A stretch of DNA of 64,000 nt from Undibacterium sp. KW1 (GTDB lineage: Bacteria > Pseudomonadota > Gammaproteobacteria > Burkholderiales > Burkholderiaceae_D). Below the pieces are notes generated by a model. The model was not told the origin of the DNA. It made no database searches and was given only the letters and a program-made list of their open reading frames with translations. The first letter of the stretch is position 1; each line of letters opens with the position of its first letter. Location of the stretch: assembly GCF_009937955.1 (NCBI RefSeq), contig NZ_AP018439.1:992001-1056000 (forward strand), read 5' to 3'. Of this stretch, positions 57,853-64,000 are shown piece by piece. Position numbers and translations under genes: made by a program.

Positions 57853-57874
57853 ATTAGTTCGAAGTAGAACTAAT
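57853..57874 (-). promoter_or_regulatory. Palindromic operator candidate for the MarR regulator
   Basis: ATTAGTTC at 57853-57860 and GAACTAAT at 57867-57874 are perfect inverted repeats with a six-base spacer. On the minus strand TATATT (57872-57877) overlaps the palindrome and could be the -10 of the cybB promoter. A bound regulator would block it. Confidence 0.5.
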
Positions 57875-58081
57875 ATAGCGCAAAAAAAGAAAGTCTGCTG
57901 AGAGCCGCCCAATTTTTAAGCGAATATTATGTAAGCAGCTGCTACATTTTGTTTTTGAAACTGAATCTTGCGGCTATACTTTGCCCGGAATTTCCGCGCA
58001 ACTTGCCATAAAAAATGTTTTTCCCCTGCCATTAAGGCCTTCATTTATCATTGGCTTACTTGCCAATTCATCATATCAATA

Positions 58082-59287
58082 ATGAAACCAGAAATTCCAG
58101 AAAAATCCCTAGGTAAACTATTAGTCGATCCTGCCAAAACCGTACTTGGCAACGTAGCAGGTGCCGTCAGTGAAACCACAGGCTTGCTGGACCAGAGCGG
58201 GCCATTGAAACCTGGCACAGGTCTGGCTAGTGGTGTACTGGCATTGACGCTGGCATTCCTGTGTTTGCTGGGTGTGATTGCCTTTCACTTTCCACAGTAT
58301 CTGACTACACCTGAATTACGCAAAAATTATTCGCCTGATGTGATCAGGCATATTTTGTTCGCTGCCCTGGTCTTGTCAGGCGTGATCAGTTTATTGAATA
58401 TACTGTTCAACCGCCGTCGCGGCTTGAATGCGGTAGCCGCCGCCCTGGTGATTGCCGCCGTGGCCTACGGTGGATCGCATGTGCCTGTGGCTGATTTTCC
58501 TGATCATACGCCGTATATAGGCCTGGACTGGTTCATTCTCGATTTGCTGGGCTCGACCATCATCTTTGTTGTTATAGAAAAAATCTTCCCACTGTACAAG
58601 GGGCAGTTGATTTTCCGTCGTGAGTGGCAAACCGACATGGTGCATTTTGCCGTCAATCACTTCATCGTCGGCCTGGCCTTGTTAACTGTCAATTTCGCGA
58701 TACACCGCCTGTTTGGCTGGATGGCACATGATAGCGTGCGCGACTTTGTGCAGTCTATCTGGTTCTTCCCGCAATTACTGCTGTGTATATTGACTGCCGA
58801 CATGGTGCAGTACTGGACCCACCGCGCCTATCATGAGATTCCTTTCCTGTGGCGCTTCCATGCCGTCCATCATTCAGCCAAAACCATGGACTGGCTGGCC
58901 GGTTCGCGTCAGCATATCCTGGAGTTGATCTGCACCCGCGTAGGCGTGCTGGGTGCCTTGTATGTGCTGGGCTTTGACAAGACTGTCATGGACGTTTATA
59001 TCATCGTGGTCGGCTTCCAGGCTGTATTCAACCATGCGAATGTGCATCTGCCATGGGGCCCGGTCAAGTATGTGATCGTCACACCTGATTTTCATCACTG
59101 GCACCATTCATCAGATGATGTGGCGATAGACAGGAACTATGCGGCTCACTATGCTTTCCTTGATCATCTGTTTGGTACAGCAATCAAAGGGCAAAAAGGC
59201 TTCCCTGAGAAATATGGCGTGCAGGGTGACTACATGCCGGACGGCTTCGTGAAACAACTGATGTTCCCGTTCCGTTCGCAGAAATAA
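58082..59287 (+). CDS. Sterol desaturase / fatty acid hydroxylase family membrane protein
   Basis: A 401-residue membrane protein with about six helices. The eight-histidine di-iron motif of the superfamily is complete: HRAYH, then HAVHHS, then HANVH and FHHWHHS. The first 55 residues are polar and have no clear counterpart. The start at 58082 (MKPEIPEKSLG) is preferred; the frame is open to 57968 without support. Members hydroxylate or desaturate lipids such as fatty acids, hopanoids or ornithine lipids. The substrate cannot be told. It is divergent from cybB. Confidence 0.9.
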   Translation: MKPEIPEKSLGKLLVDPAKTVLGNVAGAVSETTGLLDQSGPLKPGTGLASGVLALTLAFLCLLGVIAFHFPQYLTTPELRKNYSPDVIRHILFAALVLSGVISLLNILFNRRRGLNAVAAALVIAAVAYGGSHVPVADFPDHTPYIGLDWFILDLLGSTIIFVVIEKIFPLYKGQLIFRREWQTDMVHFAVNHFIVGLALLTVNFAIHRLFGWMAHDSVRDFVQSIWFFPQLLLCILTADMVQYWTHRAYHEIPFLWRFHAVHHSAKTMDWLAGSRQHILELICTRVGVLGALYVLGFDKTVMDVYIIVVGFQAVFNHANVHLPWGPVKYVIVTPDFHHWHHSSDDVAIDRNYAAHYAFLDHLFGTAIKGQKGFPEKYGVQGDYMPDGFVKQLMFPFRSQK

Positions 59288-59300
59288 GTTGTGTGAATCA

Positions 59301-59443
59301 AGACCATTAACCACAGAGGCACCGAGACACAGAGAAAGGCTAGAGAAAAACATGCAAGTTAGCTTTGATATTTTTGGGGCTTTCTTCGATTTTCTCTGTG
59401 CTACCTCCGTGTCTCGGTGCCTCTGTGGTGAGCCTTTTGGTCT
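59301..59443. repeat. Long palindromic intergenic repeat, copy 2 (between the desaturase gene and purB)
   Basis: A perfect 20-bp inverted repeat, 59311-59330 (beginning CCACAGAGGCACCGAGACAC) and 59409-59428, encloses about 80 bases. AGACC at 59301-59305 and GGTCT at 59439-59443 extend the symmetry. The inner TTCTCTGTG and the outer GAGCCTTTTGGTCT blocks are identical to parts of copy 1. It fills the gap between two convergent genes and would form a large cruciform or RNA stem. Confidence 0.88.
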
Positions 59444-59450
59444 TTAAACC

Positions 59451-60824
<1,374 letters not shown>

Positions 60825-61081
60825 CTATAGAGATGGAATGACAGAAAGCCTTGCGCAAAAAACAACAAAAGTGTAGATTTTGCAAATAACCATGATTTGG
60901 CAAAAATTTACAATTGTTGTGCAAATACAGTTTTTTTTGCACCGAATACGCGATTTTACCATTTGAATGCGTTCAAATTATAGAATCGTAGTGATGTTGC
61001 TGCTCCGCACGTCAGCCCGGCAGGCATGGGTTTACAGGCTGGCGATGCTATAATCCGCGCTAAACCTACTACCAGATTCCT

Positions 61082-61690
61082 ATGAAACTTATTGGCTCCA
61101 CCACTAGTCCTTTTGTCAGAAAAGTCCGCGTTGTCATGGCGGAGAAAAAACTTGATTACGTTTTTGTGCAAGAAAATGTGTGGGCAACAGACACCACAAT
61201 ACAGCAATCAAATCCCCTAGGAAAAGTACCCTGTCTCTTGATGGAAGACGGTGGTGCCATGTTCGATTCGCGCGTCATTGTCGAATATATAGACACTCTG
61301 ACACCAGTCGGCAAGCTCATTCCTTCGCAAGGCCGTGAACGTGTGGAAGTTAAATGCTGGGAAGCCCTGGCAGATGGCATCATGGATGCCGCCATTCTGG
61401 TACGTCTGGAAAAGACCTTGCGCCCGGCTGAACAGCAAAGCCAGGAATGGATAGACAGGCAAATGAGCAAGGTGCATGCGGGTTTGAAATCCATGTCCAG
61501 CGGCCTTGGTGATACCGCGTTTTGTACCGGCAATCACCTGACCCTCGCTGATATCAGCGTAGCTTGCGCACTGGGCTGGCTGAGCTTCCGCTTCCCTGAG
61601 ATAGACTGGCGTGGCGATTACCCTAATCTGGCTAAATTATTTGATAAATTGTCTGAGCGCGCTTCTTTCAAAGACACTTTGCCGCAATAA
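61082..61690 (+). CDS. Glutathione S-transferase family protein
   Basis: A 202-residue protein with an N-terminal thioredoxin-like domain (MKLIGSTTSPFVRKVRVVMAEKK, in which the Ser-Pro-Phe turn marks the active site) and a C-terminal helical domain. GKVPCLLMEDGGAMFDSRVIVEYID contains the glutathione-binding cis-proline and the Asp-Ser pair. YibF-like enzymes are the closest in layout. A TATAAT at 61049-61054, about 30 bases upstream, may be its -10. The substrate is unknown. It ends at a bidirectional terminator shared with bfr. Confidence 0.92.
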   Translation: MKLIGSTTSPFVRKVRVVMAEKKLDYVFVQENVWATDTTIQQSNPLGKVPCLLMEDGGAMFDSRVIVEYIDTLTPVGKLIPSQGRERVEVKCWEALADGIMDAAILVRLEKTLRPAEQQSQEWIDRQMSKVHAGLKSMSSGLGDTAFCTGNHLTLADISVACALGWLSFRFPEIDWRGDYPNLAKLFDKLSERASFKDTLPQ

Positions 61691-61736
61691 GCTCATCGCT
61701 CTGCAAGCAAGCGGGGTTTAAAGCAAGCAAATTCAA

Positions 61737-61776
61737 AATCAAAAGGGATGTAGCGCGAGCTACATCCCTTTTGATT
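61737..61776. terminator. Bidirectional terminator between the GST gene and bfr
   Basis: A perfect 18-base stem: AATCAAAAGGGATGTAGC at 61737-61754 pairs with 61759-61776 around the loop GCGA. The T-rich ends on both strands suit the two convergent genes. Confidence 0.93.
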
Positions 61777-61817
61777 TGTCTGGCCTCATTGAGCGCCAGA
61801 CGCAAGCAGGTAGACCT

Positions 61818-62294
61818 TTACTCCTCGCTGGACATTTGCGACTGCAAGTAATTCTGGATACCGATTTTCTCTACCAGCTCCAGCTGCGTTTCCAGCCAGT
61901 CTATATGTTCTTCCGTATCCTCAAGGATCATCTGGAACAGGTCGCGTGAGACATAATCACCAACGGCCTCGCAAGTGGCGATGCCTTCCTTGACGGTCTT
62001 TTGCGCGGCAACTTCCAGCTTCAGGTCGCAACGCAGCATCTCCAGTGTGTCTTCACCTATCATCAGCTTGTGCAATGCCTGCAGATTTGGCAAACCACCG
62101 AGCATGAGGATACGGTCGATGAGCTTGTCAGCATGCTTCATTTCGCCGATAGACTCTTCATATTCCTTCTTGGCTATTTTTTCAAAACCCCAATGCTTGT
62201 ACATGCGTGCATGCAAAAAATACTGGTTAATCGCACTCAATTCATTGGTGAGTTGCGCATTAAGCAGTTTGATGACTTTCGCGTCGCCTTTCAT
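61818..62294 (-). CDS. bfr: Bacterioferritin
   Basis: A 158-residue iron-storage protein that forms a 24-subunit cage. All expected ligands of the first half are visible: Glu18, Glu51 and His54 for the ferroxidase centre, and Met52 as the heme axial ligand (IGEMKHADK). The second ferroxidase glutamate and histidine lie in [38 protein letters not shown] precedes the ATG. No bacterioferritin-associated ferredoxin gene was found next to it. A Fur-box-like sequence lies about 190 bases upstream. Confidence 0.96.
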   Translation of the reverse strand: MKGDAKVIKLLNAQLTNELSAINQYFLHARMYKHWGFEKIAKKEYEESIGEMKHADKLIDRILMLGGLPNLQALHKLMIGEDTLEMLRCDLKLEVAAQKTVKEGIATCEAVGDYVSRDLFQMILEDTEEHIDWLETQLELVEKIGIQNYLQSQMSSEE

Positions 62295-62482
62295 GGCTTT
62301 CCTTCCTGTGGCTATGGATATTGTTGGTGAGGTGTTTGCTGATGAGCTTTACGCTTGCAGGCTTTTATCACATGATAGATCATTCAGTGGCAGTTGCAAA
62401 ACGAAGATGACCTGCATCACTGAATTAGCGTGATTCAATGCTTGAAGAAGACAATTCCTCACTTGATTGAGGTCACGAAGCG

Positions 62483-62497
62483 CAATTATTCTCATTT
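62483..62497. promoter_or_regulatory. Fur-box-like sequence upstream of bfr
   Basis: Read on the minus strand, AATGAGAATAATT matches 11 of 13 bases in the core of the Fur consensus. It lies in the 630-base gap 62295-62924, which otherwise shows no convincing gene: the open frames at 62492-62809 (minus) and 62602-62856 (plus) look random. A short hairpin GCGCTT-N6-AAGCGC lies near 62793. Confidence 0.35.
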
Positions 62498-62924
62498 AGT
62501 TTTCTGATTACCTGAGAAAAAATCGGTGTACTTGCAGGGGCTTTGGCTCGCTTTCTCTTCCCCATTTTTTTGAAAATCAGCGTTCTGATATTCTAATTTT
62601 TGTGGTGGAGCCATCAGTGAATAACATGGCGCTGCTTCGAGTTTTTTTATTTCCTGGATTTTACTACAACGATTATCACAGCATTTTTCCCCATCAGCAA
62701 ATTGCTCGTAACTACTCTGATATTTCAGGGTATGGAAAGTCAGATATCTGCCAGATGAATAAGCGGATGAGATTGGCAGTTTATAATGTGCGCTTGCAAA
62801 GAAGCGCAAGTCCCACCATCAACAACGAAGTAAACTTTGCGCTTGCTCAGAATTAAACAGTGGCCGGAAAATGCTTTCCAGAGTACGGTTCTGACATTTC
62901 TTCAAATTTAAGCTTCTACACGAC

Positions 62925-63266
62925 ATGAACTCATTTTCCCGCTTTTTATTTTCTTCAATGCTGCTTATTTCTACCAATGTCTTTGCGGACGTTTATAGAT
63001 GCGTCGACACAGCGGGCAAGATTTCCTACAGTCAGAATCCCTGTCGTGACGCAAAGAATCTTCAGCAAAAAGTGAATATCAATATAGCTACGCCCGCAGT
63101 TTCGCCTGATGCTCAGAAAAATGAACAGAGCCTTGCCAGGAAAAACGAAGAATTCAAACAGAGAAGAGCTCTAAAAAATGATTATGAAAGTTGCCTGGCC
63201 AGTAAAGTCAGTCCTGTTTGTATTGGCCCAAACGAAATCGCAACCCGGAGAACTATAGTGCGATAG
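62925..63266 (+). CDS. DUF4124-domain secreted protein
   Basis: A 113-residue protein with a signal peptide ending TNVFA. The mature start DVYRCVDTAGKISYSQNPC is the DUF4124 domain, a short beta hairpin with a disulfide found in many proteobacterial envelope proteins. The remainder is charged and probably helical (LARKNEEFKQRRALKNDYESC), with two more cysteines in ESCLASKVSPVC. The function is unknown. The gene stands alone in an AT-rich stretch. Confidence 0.82.
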   Translation: MNSFSRFLFSSMLLISTNVFADVYRCVDTAGKISYSQNPCRDAKNLQQKVNINIATPAVSPDAQKNEQSLARKNEEFKQRRALKNDYESCLASKVSPVCIGPNEIATRRTIVR

Positions 63267-63528
63267 AGCAGCCATTCTGCGACATTGATCTCCATGATGA
63301 CTATGGGCGGGTAATTTGTCGCAATATTTTTTGTGTTTTTAAGAGAGTAAGTGGGACTTAACTATTCTCTTATTTCAAATTGCTGCGATGGAATTTGCGA
63401 TAGTGTTATACTGGCATTGTTAATCTGATAATTTTTAAAAATCCGTTCAAATCATTCTGAAAATATTGTGCGCTTATGATTTGAGTGCTCGGAACTCTTC
63501 CTTTGCAATAGTCTGAAAGGATCTGATA

Positions 63529-64000
63529 GTGCAATACAGTGCCATTGCTTCATCATCCCCCTCATCTTCAAATGCAGAGCCGGCAAAGCTTCGCCGTATG
63601 AACACCCCACGCCTGGTCTTTGCTTCGGCGCTACTTGTCATGCTGACGACTTCATGCGCGCAAAGCCGTGATGCACCCGCACAGGGAAATAATTCTTCGG
63701 GTACTGCCTCTTCCTCAACTTCTATCGCCAACAAGAAATCTATGGAAACCAATTATCAAAATGCATCTCCCGAGGTACCGCAAATGACTGCCGGGGAAAT
63801 CAGCAAGCGTATGCTGGACCTGATAGGCAAGATCAAGACAGCCGAAGATTTTTCTGCCAAAAATCTGGAGTTGGCGACTGGCCTCAAGGTTTACTTTGAT
63901 CCGGTAAATTCCAGGGAGTATGGGACTGGCGCAAAAATTACCGATACCTGGTTTTTTAATATTACCGTGATCTTAGGCAGCAAAGACAGTGAGCGTAGTC
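63529..64000 (+). CDS. Probable lipoprotein, 5' part only (runs off the window)
   Basis: An open frame continues to the right edge without a stop. Two starts are possible: GTG 63529, with AAGGA seven bases upstream, or ATG 63598 with no clear site. Both lead into LVFASALLVMLTTSCAQSRD, which reads as a lipoprotein signal with the lipid-accepting cysteine. After a Ser/Thr-rich linker comes EISKRMLDLIGKIKTAEDFS and LELATGLKVYFDPVNSREYG, not recognised as any family. About 157 residues are visible. The preceding 260 bases (63267-63528) are AT-rich and hold nothing recognisable. Confidence 0.65.
   Translation, partial: MQYSAIASSSPSSSNAEPAKLRRMNTPRLVFASALLVMLTTSCAQSRDAPAQGNNSSGTASSSTSIANKKSMETNYQNASPEVPQMTAGEISKRMLDLIGKIKTAEDFSAKNLELATGLKVYFDPVNSREYGTGAKITDTWFFNITVILGSKDSERS

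Noticed and set aside
62492..62856. Protein genes on either strand in the gap between bfr and the DUF4124 gene, including a possible bacterioferritin-associated ferredoxin
   Set aside because: The frames have random-looking composition, no good ribosome binding site and no Bfd-like cysteine spacing.

Overview
The window reads as a continuous piece of a betaproteobacterial chromosome, most likely from the family Oxalobacteraceae. The moderate GC content and the gene orders (holA-proA, DUF2782-thrB-BPSS1780, rplM-rpsI-argC-DUF6776-bactofilin-erpA, oxyR/recG/queA/tgt/yajC/secD/secF) would suit an Undibacterium-like organism. That placement is inferred from gene order and sequence character, not from a database search. 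Almost all of it is ordinary core genome. No prophage, CRISPR array, defence island, rRNA or tRNA gene was seen.

Layout: 1-6.2 kb holds the end of holA, proA, a HemJ-like protein, a THUMP-type RNA methyltransferase, a succinate-semialdehyde dehydrogenase and a Bcr/CflA drug exporter. A porin with a long structured leader follows (6.2-7.7 kb), then the homoserine kinase cluster (7.9-10.1 kb) and an OsmC protein. Between OsmC and rplM lies a stand-alone candidate small RNA with its own promoter and terminator. 11-14.7 kb carries rplM-rpsI, argC, DUF6776, bactofilin and erpA. 15.5-19.4 kb is the glycolate oxidase operon glcDEF, followed by a DUF2867 gene that is cut in two by an IS4-family element with a 9-bp target duplication. 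21.3-24 kb has a glutathione peroxidase and the twitching-motility ATPases pilU/pilT. 24.1-27.7 kb holds yggS, proC, a yqjD/yqjE/yqjK-like stress-membrane operon and ubiA.

27.9-32.3 kb is the glycerol-3-phosphate ABC importer ugpBAEC. It has a good Pho-box candidate in front, a frameshift in ugpB, and a palindromic repeat between ugpB and ugpA. 32.3-39.3 kb has a small membrane protein, an XRE-type regulator, a patatin/Omp85 type Vd autotransporter, two GNAT acetyltransferases, oxyR and a frameshifted SDR gene. A second candidate small RNA lies divergent to oxyR. 39.3-50.8 kb has recG, queA, tgt, an FAD amine-oxidase-like protein, a DUF945 protein and yajC-secD-secF. 51-55.5 kb is an RND efflux pair, then a marR-yceI-yceI-cytochrome b561 operon on the minus strand with a palindromic operator candidate, a sterol-desaturase-family protein, a second copy of the palindromic repeat, purB, a glutathione S-transferase, bacterioferritin, a DUF4124 protein and a truncated lipoprotein gene at the right edge.

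The most interesting items are the two candidate small RNAs (about 10.7 kb and 37.7 kb), the decayed but recently inserted IS4 element, the pair of long palindromic intergenic repeats, and two single-base frameshifts at homopolymers in otherwise intact genes.
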